A DNA stretch of 24,093 bases. It comes from Cryptobacterium sp. CAG:338 (GTDB taxonomy: Bacteria > Actinomycetota > Coriobacteriia > Coriobacteriales > Eggerthellaceae). Positions 14,880 to 22,929 of the stretch are shown here, in pieces; position 1 is the stretch's first letter, and each line of letters begins with the position of its first letter. The translations under genes and the position numbers were made by a program. Location of the stretch: NCBI GenBank assembly GCA_000435475.1, contig FR896040.1, positions 10,120 through 34,212 on the forward strand. Reading direction: 5' to 3'. A model generated the notes under the pieces. That model was not told the origin of the DNA, did not search any database, and saw only the letters and a list, made by a program, of their open reading frames with translations.

Positions 14880-15197
14880 TTAGACACCTAATTTCAAAAT
14901 AACAATGCCACCAATAATTAAAGTAAGTCCAACAATCTTTTTCAGATTGAATCCCTCTTTCCAAATAATGGCACCCACAATTGCAGTAAGAGCAATACCT
15001 GCACCCGTCCAGATAGCGTAGACAGGTCCAAGAGGCAACATCATAAGCACCTGCGAGATACACCAAAATGCGACGACATAGCCCGCAACGATACCCACAA
15101 CGGGCAACTTGTATTTAAAACCTTGCGACGCTTTAAGCATGGAGTCAGCAAACACCTCCGCACATACCGCAATGGCTATCATGAGATAAGGATTCAT
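14880..15197 (-). CDS. SMR-family efflux protein, first of a pair
   Basis: A 105-residue small multidrug resistance protein beginning MNPYLMIAIAVCAEVFADSMLKASQGF. It is very EmrE-like, with the essential Glu at position 14, and has VYAIWTGAGIALTAIVG and four predicted helices. I chose the ATG at 15197, preceded by AAAGGG at 6 nt, because it gives the canonical length. The reading frame stays open for 44 codons upstream, through a Lys-rich 15-nt repeat, but that extension has only a TTG start and no ribosome site. It lies in an operon with the second SMR gene, is driven by the MerR-type promoter at 15395-15425, and is divergent from the MerR regulator gene. Confidence 0.92.
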   Translation of the reverse strand: MNPYLMIAIAVCAEVFADSMLKASQGFKYKLPVVGIVAGYVVAFWCISQVLMMLPLGPVYAIWTGAGIALTAIVGAIIWKEGFNLKKIVGLTLIIGGIVILKLGV

Positions 15198-15236
15198 TTT
15201 TACCCTTTCAAATCGAGGCGTTGTTTCTTCGGCTCG

Positions 15237-15311
15237 AGCTCTGCCTTTACAAGCTTTGCCTTTTACGAGCTTCGTCTTCATGAGCTTTACCTTTACGAAT
15301 TCCACTTTCAA
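15237..15311 (-). repeat. 15-bp tandem repeat, five units, in the SMR operon leader
   Basis: On the minus strand, five consecutive 15-nt units fit GTAAAGGYRAAGCTY (for example GTAAAGGTAAAGCTC and GTAAAAGGCAAAGCT). They are codon-phased with the downstream SMR start and would read as Lys-rich pentapeptides (VKVKL, MKTKL, VKGKA, CKGRA). They lie within the ~190-nt 5' UTR predicted from the MerR-type promoter. Confidence 0.7.
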
Positions 15312-15394
15312 AAGGCAGCTTTCATTCAAGTGCCAAGCTAGACGCCGCTTTGCAATTAAAGACAGTTTTCAATTGCCTGCTTTTTCGAATTGCT

Positions 15395-15425
15395 ATGCTA
15401 AACTCTGCCCCAAGGGTAGAGTCAA
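15395..15425 (-). promoter_or_regulatory. MerR-type promoter for the SMR operon (19-bp spacer)
   Basis: On the minus strand, TTGACT (15425-15420) and TAGCAT (15400-15395) are separated by exactly 19 bp, the overlong spacer typical of MerR-activated promoters. The spacer with its flank holds the dyad ACTCTACCC...GGGCAGAGT (imperfect at one pair), the usual MerR-family operator shape. The -35 box overlaps the region just before the merR-like gene's Shine-Dalgarno on the other strand, so binding would also affect that gene. Confidence 0.82.
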
Positions 15426-15434
15426 GGAGTCATC

Positions 15435-16292
15435 ATGAGAAATTCACTTCTTTCAATAGGCGAGGCAGCAAAACTGAAAAACGTCAGCATAAAAGCACTT
15501 CGCTATTACGAAAAACTGGGCATTTTCAATCCTGCCTACATCGACCCACAAAGTGGATACCGCTACTATTCACCTGCTCAGCTCTTCGATCTTGATGTGA
15601 TATTGACCTGCGGAGAACTTGGCATACCGCTTAAACACATCCTTGATTATCAAACCGAACAAGGCACCATAGATTTGCGTCAATTACTTATCGAAGGATC
15701 TGAGCTTGCCGAACAAAAGATGAAACGAGCACATCAGTCGCTTCTTCAGATCAATTCATATTTAGAAGAGATGGAGCAACAAGACAGTTTTCGCCACTGC
15801 GCCAACACCTACACACGGACAATGCCTTCACACTATTTTTGTGCCAAACCTTGGGATATTAATCGTGCCTTTGAAATAAAGAAGTACTTAAAAACCATGA
15901 GCGATCTTTATCAGCTTGCCGATCAACTCGACACAACGCCGCTCTACTTTCAGGGATTACTTATCGATACGACTTCAACCGAAAAAGCACCTGCGTGCCA
16001 AGCGTATGTAGCGGTTGATTTGTATCCCAGCAAATCTAGAGTTGATATGCCTGCAATTGATACACCAAACAATAAAACAACAATCGAATACCTTCCCGAA
16101 GATACCTACACAGGATTTCGCATCGAAAGCAACGACTTAACCGAATGTGTTGACACGGCACTTACGTATGCCAAAGAACATCCAGGTTTCTATGTCATGA
16201 CCGAAATCTGGGATGCAGAACTCGCTGCCAATACCTTCATCATAGAACTGTTGCAAAGTGGTAAAATTCTGAACGTTTCTGTTCCCGACTAA
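15435..16292 (+). CDS. MerR-family regulator (BmrR-like)
   Basis: A 285-residue regulator. The N-terminal MerR DNA-binding domain is clear (LLSIGEAAKLKNVSIKALRYYEKLGIF, then SGYRYYSPAQLFDLDVILTCGELGIPLKHI, residues 5-70). A coiled-coil-like helix (about 80-115) links to a C-terminal domain of ~165 residues that fits a BmrR/GyrI-type multidrug effector-binding domain, with a late YVMTEIWDAEL segment. AAGGAG precedes the ATG. It is divergent from the paired SMR efflux genes, and the intergenic region has a promoter of MerR architecture, so it probably activates efflux on binding a cationic ligand. It is followed after only 14 nt by the sodium-symporter gene, suggesting co-transcription. Confidence 0.92.
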   Translation: MRNSLLSIGEAAKLKNVSIKALRYYEKLGIFNPAYIDPQSGYRYYSPAQLFDLDVILTCGELGIPLKHILDYQTEQGTIDLRQLLIEGSELAEQKMKRAHQSLLQINSYLEEMEQQDSFRHCANTYTRTMPSHYFCAKPWDINRAFEIKKYLKTMSDLYQLADQLDTTPLYFQGLLIDTTSTEKAPACQAYVAVDLYPSKSRVDMPAIDTPNNKTTIEYLPEDTYTGFRIESNDLTECVDTALTYAKEHPGFYVMTEIWDAELAANTFIIELLQSGKILNVSVPD

Positions 16293-16306
16293 AGAGAAAG
16301 TGAACC

Positions 16307-17734
16307 ATGAGTAATAAAGCATTTGATACAGCAGCAAATGCTGGTTCTTCTCGCGAGCATTTTGCCTCACGTATTGGATTTATCCTTATTGCTGCTGGAT
16401 GCGCAATTGGTATCGGTAACGTTTGGCGTTTCCCCTACATCACCGGTGAATATGGTGGCGGCGCATTTGTATTGTTATATCTGATCTTCTTGGTAATTCT
16501 AGGCCTACCTGTTATGGTCATGGAATTTGCGGTAGGTCGCGCTGCTCAAAAGAGTGCTGCACAAGCCTTTGACATCCTTGAGCCAAAACGTCGTTTCCAC
16601 TGGTTTTCTTGGTGGGGCTATATTGGCTGCATGATTCTGATGATGTTTTACACCACTGTGGCAGGTTGGATGCTTGCCTATATTCCAAAGATGGCAACAG
16701 GAACCTTTAATGGTGGCGGAAGCGAAGTGGCGGCAAATGTCTTCAACGCAATGCTTGCCAATCCGAGTGAACTTATTGGCTGGATGTTAGCTGCTGTTGC
16801 TATTGGATTTGCTATTTGCAGCCTTGGTCTGCAAAAGGGCGTTGAGCGCATCACAAAATGGATGATGGCGATTCTGTTCGTTGTCATGATTGTGCTGTGT
16901 ATACGAACTATGACACTACCAGGTGGCGCCGAAGGCATTGCCTTTTATCTGATTCCCGACTTCTCTCGCTTGTTTGAAAACGGATGGTCGACCTTCGGTG
17001 AGGCAACCTATGCCGCAATGGGACAAGCGTTCTTCTCGCTTTCTTTGGGTATTGCTGCAATGGAAATCTTTGGCTCCTACATTAAGCGTGAGCGTCGCTT
17101 AACCAGCGAAGCAATTTCTGTAACAGCTCTTAATACTGTTGTTGCCATTCTTGCCGGTTTGATTATTTTCCCCGCATGCTTCGCTTACGGAGTAACTCCC
17201 GACTCTGGTCCTTCTTTGGTTTTTGTAACTTTGCCATTGGTGTTTGCTCAAATGCCCTTGGGAGAACTTTGGGGTGCTTTGTTCTTCGTATTCATGAGCT
17301 TTGCGGCGCTTTCCACGGTTATCGCAGTTTTCGAAAACCTTATTAGCTGGTGCATGGATAAATGGGATATGTCCCGTTCAAAAGCAGTTGCTATCAACGG
17401 TGTTTTGGTAATCATTTTGAGCCTTCCCTGCGCGCTCGGATTTAACGTATTATCTGGCGTTACTATCCCTGCTATTGGCGATATTCAATCGATCGAAGAC
17501 TTTATCGTATCCAACAACATGCTGCCTTTGGGCTCCTTGATCTTTGTTTTGTTCTGTACACGTCGTTATGGCTGGGGCTGGAAGAGCTTTGTTATAGAAG
17601 CAAATATGGGCAAAGGTATTGCTTTTCCCGCATGGAGCCGCATTTGGGTATCCTATGGCATTCCTGTACTGATCATTATCATCTTCATCATGGGTTATGC
17701 GCCAAAAATAATGACATGGCTTGGATTGGGCTAA
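16307..17734 (+). CDS. Neurotransmitter:sodium symporter (NSS/SNF) family transporter
   Basis: A 475-residue transporter with about 11-12 helices. The TM1 signature AAGCAIGIGNVWRFPYITGEYGGGAF matches the Na+/substrate site of LeuT-fold NSS proteins (LeuT, MhsT, TnaT). Further conserved parts are the TM6-like AMGQAFFSLSLGIAAMEIFGSY and the TM8 region with SFAALSTVIAVFENL. Prokaryotic members take up amino acids, often tryptophan or other hydrophobic ones, with sodium; the substrate is not predictable here. Only 14 nt and a weak GAGAAAG site separate it from the MerR gene, so it is probably in the same transcript. A tandem repeat and a strong terminator follow. Confidence 0.93.
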   Translation: MSNKAFDTAANAGSSREHFASRIGFILIAAGCAIGIGNVWRFPYITGEYGGGAFVLLYLIFLVILGLPVMVMEFAVGRAAQKSAAQAFDILEPKRRFHWFSWWGYIGCMILMMFYTTVAGWMLAYIPKMATGTFNGGGSEVAANVFNAMLANPSELIGWMLAAVAIGFAICSLGLQKGVERITKWMMAILFVVMIVLCIRTMTLPGGAEGIAFYLIPDFSRLFENGWSTFGEATYAAMGQAFFSLSLGIAAMEIFGSYIKRERRLTSEAISVTALNTVVAILAGLIIFPACFAYGVTPDSGPSLVFVTLPLVFAQMPLGELWGALFFVFMSFAALSTVIAVFENLISWCMDKWDMSRSKAVAINGVLVIILSLPCALGFNVLSGVTIPAIGDIQSIEDFIVSNNMLPLGSLIFVLFCTRRYGWGWKSFVIEANMGKGIAFPAWSRIWVSYGIPVLIIIIFIMGYAPKIMTWLGLG

Positions 17735-17761
17735 GATACATCGAGCGAGTATTCCGGATTG

Positions 17762-17861
17762 GATCCCGCTTCACCAAATGAGATCTCGTTCCACCATATC
17801 GGATCTCGCTTCGAAAAATGAGCCTCGCTCCACCAAATAAGATCTTGCTCCACTAATTCGG
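17762..17861. repeat. Degenerate ~20-bp tandem repeat, five units
   Basis: Five consecutive units of 19-20 bp fit GATCTCGCTYCACCAAATRA (starting at 17762, 17782, 17802, 17822 and 17841), and a partial GATCT unit follows. The unit length is not a multiple of three, so a coding origin is unlikely. It lies in the 3' UTR of the symporter gene, before its terminator. There are no spacers, so it is not a CRISPR. Confidence 0.75.
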
Positions 17862-17871
17862 ATCTAAATGC

Positions 17872-17909
17872 AATCAGGCAATCACCTTCGGGCGATTGCC
17901 TGATTTTTT
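17872..17909 (+). terminator. Intrinsic terminator of the MerR/symporter unit
   Basis: AATCAGGCAATC (17872-17883) and GATTGCCTGATT (17894-17905) are perfect reverse complements with a 10-nt loop, followed by TTTT. It is strong on the plus strand. It may also stop the convergent fatty-acid operon about 90 nt past accDA, though the T-tract in that direction is poor. Confidence 0.9.
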
Positions 17910-17998
17910 GTATCAACTAGAAGCATCTTCCTTAAAGAAAAAAATTCCAGGAAATAGAAGGGGAAACGGCAAATTAGGCACGATTGGCCTAAATCGAC

Positions 17999-20353
17999 CT
18001 AGAAAGCGCGGAAGCGCTCGTAACGTTGCTGACGAAGCTCTTCGGAAGTCATTGGTAGCAATTCCTCCAGGGAGCGCGTCACAAAGTCATGGACAGCAAC
18101 CACTGCCTGCTCAGGGTTTTCATGCGCAGGCTTTTCACCTTCGCTTAATACCTCTTCAATCAAGCCCATCTCGCAAGCCTCAGCAGCACTCATCTTCATA
18201 ACTGCCGCTGCCTCTGCAGCACGAGAACGGTCTTTCCATAAGATAGAAGCAAAGCCTTCAGGAGAAAGAACTGAATAAACGGCATGCTCCTGCATAGCTA
18301 CGCGATTGCCCATAGCAAGCGCTAAAGCACCACCTGAGCCACCTTCGCCAAGAACTACGCATACAACAGGTACGCCAAAGCCAGACATAGCAACCAGATT
18401 GTCTGCAATTGCATTACCCTGACCACGCTCTTCTGCTTCCATACCGCAGAAAGCACCTTGCGTGTCCACCAAACACACAATAGGACGACCGAACTTTTCT
18501 GCTTGACGCATCAAACGCAAGCTCTTGCGATAACCCTCGGGCTGAGGACAGCCGAAGTTGCGCGCAATACGCTGGTGCAGGTCTGCACCCTTTTCTTCTG
18601 CGATAACCGTAACAGGAATGCCATCGATCCAACCAATGCCACCCACGATTGCACCGTCATCTGCAAATGAGCGATCACCATGAAGCTCGATGAAGCCATC
18701 CACAATATGATCAATGTAGTACTGAGCGGTAGGACGATGAACATTACGAGCAAGCAAAACACTTTCCCATGCAGGGTTGTCGTCCCCATCAGATCCCGCT
18801 TCGGTCTTCTTCATAGGAAGAATGGAAGGCGCATCAGCTACGCCACGTTTGCGTAACGCGCGCTTAAGTGGGAATGACTCATCACCAGAAAGTGCAGCAC
18901 CTGCTCTGCCAAACAAACGAGCAAAGGGATTTCCGCCCTGTTTTGCAGGAATAGTCTTTGCTGCACCCGCGCCTTGGTTGTTTCCAGCGCCCGACTGTTC
19001 GGCAGATTCTTCTGATTCGGTACGCGAAACCGCAGCTTCTCGAGCAGCGCGAACAACAGAACGGATGGTTCCATCACTGCCCTTGCCTGCTGGCAGTTCC
19101 TCAAGATCCTGTGTTGCACAATGAATATCTACCACATCGGAAAGATAATCACGTAAATCACAGCGCTCTACGATGGCATCAATTAAGCCATGCTCAAGAG
19201 CAAATTCCGCCGTCTGAAAGCCTTCTGGCAAAGTCTGCTTAATGGTGTCTTGAATAACACGACGACCAGCAAAACCAATCAACGCATGAGGCTCAGAAAC
19301 AATAATGTCGCCCTGAGTTGCAAATGATGCCGTAACACCACCGGTGGTAGGATCGGTGATAACCGAAATATAGAGCAAGCCTGCACGGCTATGACGCTCT
19401 ACCGCAGCACTAATCTTGCCCATCTGCATCAAAGACACCAGGCCTTCCTGCATACGAGCACCACCCGATGCGGTAAAAATAATCAAAGGCAAACGCTCGT
19501 CAGTTGCACGTTCAATAGTGCGCGTGATTTTCTCACCCACAACTGAACCCATAGAGCCCATCATAAACGTAGACTCCATGATACAAACAGCCACCTTGCG
19601 ACCCTTTAAGTATGCAGAGCCACAACGAACCGCTTCTTCTAAGCCACTCTTAGTACGATTCTTTTCGATAATTGCATCATAGTCAGGAAAGGTGAGCGGA
19701 TCTGTTTCAGGAATACCCGTGTTCCATTCCTCGAAGGAGTCTTTATCGAAAAGATATTCAAGACGTTCATCAGACGTTAAGCGATACAACTCGCCACAGG
19801 TAGGACAAACGCCACCCGTAGCCAAAACAGGCTTTTCGTCATGGTTCAACTTACATTTAGGACATTTACGCCAGGTTACCTCATAATCCCCAAAATCGGG
19901 ATCAGGTGCGCATTCTGCCCACATAGTGTGAGTGCGATCCTTATCCATTGGACCGAGCACCTGAACGCCTGCCTGATGTGCCACCATGCGAAGAAGAGGA
20001 CTATTGGCAGTTTCTGGATTGCAAACCAGCATTACCGATGCGCCACTTTTACGAACCGCATCCATAATGGCATATTCATTAGAGAACAAACGTGCATCGA
20101 ACTTAGGTCCAAGAGATGCCACTTGCGCAGCACCCGAACAAGCAAACGCACGAGCCTTATCGTCGGTACCTGTTACCCAAATCTGAGAACAACCGCTTTT
20201 TACACACGCTTTCACCGTTGCCTTCATAGGTGAGCCATATCCCACTACCAACAAAGGACCATCAAGCTTTTCTGCCAAAATTGGCAACTGATATACGATA
20301 GTAGGACCATCAGTTACTACTGCTGCCTGCGTACTCTGCTGAACTGCAGTCAT
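17999..20353 (-). CDS. accDA: Fused acetyl-CoA carboxylase carboxyltransferase (AccD-AccA) with N-terminal biotin-carboxylase-like domain
   Basis: A 784-residue fusion of both carboxyltransferase subunits, which move the carboxyl group from biotin to acetyl-CoA to make malonyl-CoA. Beta part: a four-Cys zinc site (C164, C167, C183, C186), TASGGARMQEG (294-304) and DPTTGGVTASFA (334-345). After a ~90-residue Ala/Gly/Glu-rich linker comes the alpha part: GYRKSLRLMRQAEKFGRP (608-624), DTQGAFCGMEAEERGQ (630-645; family DTPGAYPG) and GEGGSGGALALA (669-680). Residues ~20-145 precede any normal AccD. They resemble the N-terminal Rossmann-like domain of biotin carboxylase (KACVKSG; AIMDAVRKSGA; then VQVLGP aligning with IFIGP), but the ATP-grasp part is missing. 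It is last in the FAS operon; its ATG overlaps the fabZ stop by 1 nt (TAATG), with GGAGG upstream. Confidence 0.92.
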   Translation of the reverse strand: MTAVQQSTQAAVVTDGPTIVYQLPILAEKLDGPLLVVGYGSPMKATVKACVKSGCSQIWVTGTDDKARAFACSGAAQVASLGPKFDARLFSNEYAIMDAVRKSGASVMLVCNPETANSPLLRMVAHQAGVQVLGPMDKDRTHTMWAECAPDPDFGDYEVTWRKCPKCKLNHDEKPVLATGGVCPTCGELYRLTSDERLEYLFDKDSFEEWNTGIPETDPLTFPDYDAIIEKNRTKSGLEEAVRCGSAYLKGRKVAVCIMESTFMMGSMGSVVGEKITRTIERATDERLPLIIFTASGGARMQEGLVSLMQMGKISAAVERHSRAGLLYISVITDPTTGGVTASFATQGDIIVSEPHALIGFAGRRVIQDTIKQTLPEGFQTAEFALEHGLIDAIVERCDLRDYLSDVVDIHCATQDLEELPAGKGSDGTIRSVVRAAREAAVSRTESEESAEQSGAGNNQGAGAAKTIPAKQGGNPFARLFGRAGAALSGDESFPLKRALRKRGVADAPSILPMKKTEAGSDGDDNPAWESVLLARNVHRPTAQYYIDHIVDGFIELHGDRSFADDGAIVGGIGWIDGIPVTVIAEEKGADLHQRIARNFGCPQPEGYRKSLRLMRQAEKFGRPIVCLVDTQGAFCGMEAEERGQGNAIADNLVAMSGFGVPVVCVVLGEGGSGGALALAMGNRVAMQEHAVYSVLSPEGFASILWKDRSRAAEAAAVMKMSAAEACEMGLIEEVLSEGEKPAHENPEQAVVAVHDFVTRSLEELLPMTSEELRQQRYERFRAF

Positions 20354-20868
20354 TACTGATTACCTCCCTCTGAGTTTTTACCAGGCGCAATAACATACTT
20401 TTGTACTGCTGTTGCGCATATTTCCCCATCTACACTTGCTTCAACTTCAGCAACGCACATACGTGAAGAATTCTTAGTAATAGTACCTTTGAGGGTTACC
20501 GTTTCACCAGGAAGTACGGTTCTGCGGAATTTCGCTTTATCGATACCTACTAAATATCCCAAAGATCCTTCTTTGCCATCCTGAACAAGCACGCAAATAC
20601 TTGCAGCTTGAGCAAGCGCCTCCATTAAAATTACGCCTGGAAGAACGGGATGTCCAGGAAAATGACCAGCAAATAGCGGCAGTTCAGGATCAACATCCAG
20701 TTCGGCAACAACACTCTGCCCTGGCTCGCAAGACAAAACGCGGCTTACCCAAACAAAGGGATCACGATGAGGAAGGAGCTTTAAAACGCCTTCCTTTTCG
20801 CAGGGAAATTCTACAGACGTGGCTGCGCTATCAGAAGCATCGCTTACAGTTTGTTTTTCGTCAGCCAT
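20353..20868 (-). CDS. fabZ: 3-hydroxyacyl-ACP dehydratase FabZ
   Basis: A 171-residue hot-dog-fold dehydratase that removes water from 3-hydroxyacyl-ACP to give trans-2-enoyl-ACP. The family signature LLPHRDPF (31-38) and active-site helix GHFPGHPVLPGVILMEALAQA (68-88) are intact, with catalytic H69 and E83. The ~25-residue polar N-terminal extension is longer than in E. coli FabZ (151 residues). The alternative FabA is less likely given the LPHRxPF motif and operon context. The ATG overlaps the fabF stop by one base (TAATG), with GAGGAG as ribosome site. In the related Streptococcus operon accB precedes fabZ and accC follows it; both are absent here. Confidence 0.95.
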   Translation of the reverse strand: MADEKQTVSDASDSAATSVEFPCEKEGVLKLLPHRDPFVWVSRVLSCEPGQSVVAELDVDPELPLFAGHFPGHPVLPGVILMEALAQAASICVLVQDGKEGSLGYLVGIDKAKFRRTVLPGETVTLKGTITKNSSRMCVAEVEASVDGEICATAVQKYVIAPGKNSEGGNQ

Positions 20869-22142
20869 TATGCACGCTCCTCAACAAAGGGCGACAAAGC
20901 CAACGTTGCATTGTGTCCACCAAAGCCAAGCGAATTAGAAAGCACTACCTTCTGTTCATAATTCACCATAGCAGCGGTAGGTACCAATACAGGACATTCT
21001 GGATCCGCCTTGGCAAAACCAGCCGTAGGAGGAACAACGCTATGTGCAGCCGAAAGAGCCGCCACGATAGCTTCAATTGCACCAGCAGCGCCAAGCATAT
21101 GACCAACGCAACCCTTTACTGAAGTTACCGGAATCTTTGCTGCGCGATCGCCCAGCAAGGCATTCCAGGCAGCAGATTCAGTCTTATCGTTTACAGGAGT
21201 AGCTGTGCCGTGTGCGTTCAGATGACCAATATCATCTACGCTAAAACCGCCTTCAGCTAAAGCTTGCTTCATTGCACGAACAGCACCTTCACCACTAGGT
21301 TCAGGGGCAGTAATGTGGTAGGCATCGCCCGTAGAGCCAAAGCCCGTAACCTCAGCAATAATGTTTGCGCCACGTGCCTGAGCATGCTCCAGCGATTCAA
21401 GAACTACCGCACCTGCACCTTCGCCAGGAACAAAACCATTGCGGCGAACATCAAAAGGCATGGAAGCGTTCTTTGGATCATCGGATTTAGTTACCGCGCC
21501 CAAGTTAGCAAAACCAGCCAAAGACATATTTGCAGTGCCTTCTTCACTACCACCCGCAAGTGCCGCATCTGCATAACCAAAACGGATCAGGCGGTATGCT
21601 TCACCAATGCAATGGCTGCCTGTTGCACAAGCGGTAACGATATTCAGGCAATCGCCTTTCAATCCATAGCGAATAGACAAGTTGCCTGCTGCCATATTAG
21701 AAATCATCGTAGGAATAAACAGAGGACTTACACGCTTAGCGCCTTTTTCATGAAGAACAACTGATTCATGCTCAAACATGTTAAGTCCGCCAATACCAGA
21801 GCCAAACACGCAAGCAAAGCGGTCGGCATCTTCGGTTTCCATATCTATACCAGCTTGAGCCATAGCCTCATCAGAAGCCAAGATAGCGTACTGAACGAAA
21901 GGAGCAAAGCGGCGAGATTCTTTCTTGGTGAAACCAGCCTCAAGAGGATCGTAATTAGGAATGGAACCACCTACATTAACGCCCAACTGCTCGCGGCGTT
22001 CTTCGGGGAACAAAGACAAGCAACACTCACCACTGGTAACTTTTGACCACAGAGTTTCCACGCCCAGTCCAGCAGGAGACACTGCACCCATACCGGTAAT
22101 AACGACACGATGCAATGTCATCGTATTGTTCTGTGAACTCAT
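20868..22142 (-). CDS. fabF: 3-oxoacyl-ACP synthase II (FabF)
   Basis: A 424-residue condensing enzyme that elongates acyl-ACP with malonyl-ACP. The Cys-His-His active site is present: C172 in VTACATGSH, H311 in NAHGTATPVND and H348 in GCVGHMLGAAG. The acyl gate motif is SNSLGFGGHN, keeping the GFGG Phe (F407) but with Leu for the Phe two residues earlier in E. coli FabF. Length is normal. The start ATG at 22142 overlaps the fabG stop as ATGA and has GGAGG 9 nt upstream; an in-frame ATG at codon 8 lacks this. No FabA/FabB is visible, so any unsaturated-fatty-acid route would need other genes. Confidence 0.96.
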   Translation of the reverse strand: MSSQNNTMTLHRVVITGMGAVSPAGLGVETLWSKVTSGECCLSLFPEERREQLGVNVGGSIPNYDPLEAGFTKKESRRFAPFVQYAILASDEAMAQAGIDMETEDADRFACVFGSGIGGLNMFEHESVVLHEKGAKRVSPLFIPTMISNMAAGNLSIRYGLKGDCLNIVTACATGSHCIGEAYRLIRFGYADAALAGGSEEGTANMSLAGFANLGAVTKSDDPKNASMPFDVRRNGFVPGEGAGAVVLESLEHAQARGANIIAEVTGFGSTGDAYHITAPEPSGEGAVRAMKQALAEGGFSVDDIGHLNAHGTATPVNDKTESAAWNALLGDRAAKIPVTSVKGCVGHMLGAAGAIEAIVAALSAAHSVVPPTAGFAKADPECPVLVPTAAMVNYEQKVVLSNSLGFGGHNATLALSPFVEERA

Positions 22143-22903
22143 AGCGATAATCCTCCATCTACTGTTAAAACATGACCCGTAATGTAGCGAGCTTCATTGC
22201 TAGCCAAAAAGCTGACTGCCCCTGCTACATCTTCAGCACTTCCCAATTCGCGCAAAGCAATACGAGAAACAACGCCTTCGCGTGTTTTTTCGCTTAAAGC
22301 TCGAGTCATATCGGTATCAATAAAACCTGGTGCAACCGCATTAACCGTAATGCCACGCGCACCTAATTCTTTAGCAGCGCTCTTAGTCATACCAACAATA
22401 CCCGCTTTAGAGGCAGCATAGTTAACCTGACCAGCATTGCCATAAAGTCCAACTACACTTGAAATATTAATAATGCGACCACTGCGCTGTTTCATCATGA
22501 CAGGCGCAACATGACGCATACAATTAAAGGCACCTTTAAGGTTAACCGAAATAACCTTATCAAAAGCTTCTTCGCTCATACGGGCAAGCAAACCATCCTG
22601 CGTTACCCCCGCATTGTTTACCAACACATCAATGCGACCAAGCTGTTCACGAACGCCTTCTACCATTTCTTTTGCAGCTTCAAAGCTAGAAACATCAGCA
22701 CAAAATACGACAGCTTTAATACCATATTCACGCTGAAGATCGTCTGCTAATTCAGCACATACCTGAGCACTGTGTTCGCTTGAATGATTGAGCGCAAGAT
22801 TGCATCCTCGCGCTGCAAGTGCACGCGCAATAGCTGCACCAATTCCACGACTTGCACCAGTTACTAGTGCAACTTGTTCTTGGGTTTCTTGTTTTTCAGC
22901 CAT
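22139..22903 (-). CDS. fabG: 3-oxoacyl-ACP reductase FabG
   Basis: A 254-residue short-chain dehydrogenase that reduces 3-oxoacyl-ACP with NADPH. It has the cofactor loop TGASRGIG (15-22), LVNNAG (94-99), N121, S149, Y162 and K166 of the catalytic set (NYAASK), and the FabG hallmark VNAVAPGFIDTDMT (187-200). A perfect AAAGGAGG ribosome site stands 5 nt before the ATG, the strongest in the operon. It sits between fabD and fabF in the classical order, with a 26-nt gap after fabD and a 4-nt overlap with fabF. Confidence 0.97.
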   Translation of the reverse strand: MAEKQETQEQVALVTGASRGIGAAIARALAARGCNLALNHSSEHSAQVCAELADDLQREYGIKAVVFCADVSSFEAAKEMVEGVREQLGRIDVLVNNAGVTQDGLLARMSEEAFDKVISVNLKGAFNCMRHVAPVMMKQRSGRIINISSVVGLYGNAGQVNYAASKAGIVGMTKSAAKELGARGITVNAVAPGFIDTDMTRALSEKTREGVVSRIALRELGSAEDVAGAVSFLASNEARYITGHVLTVDGGLSL

Positions 22904-22929
22904 ACAAACCTCCTTTAGTTGCCTAGTTT

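Noticed and set aside
15198..15329. 44-codon N-terminal extension of the first SMR protein
   Set aside because: It would start at TTG without a ribosome site and add a Lys-rich repeat to a family of fixed ~105 residues; ATG 15197 has a good ribosome site. Kept as a repeat, not as coding sequence.
17762..17861. Possible CRISPR array
   Set aside because: Units are directly adjacent with no unique spacers and are degenerate; no cas gene is present.
17731..17916. 61-codon minus-strand frame with repeated IWW(S/N)E
   Set aside because: It is generated by the ~20-bp tandem repeat, crosses a terminator hairpin and has no ribosome site.
18414..22750. Numerous open frames of 60-173 codons opposite the fatty-acid genes
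   Set aside because: All overlap well-identified enzymes on the other strand, lack ribosome sites and show no recognisable domains.
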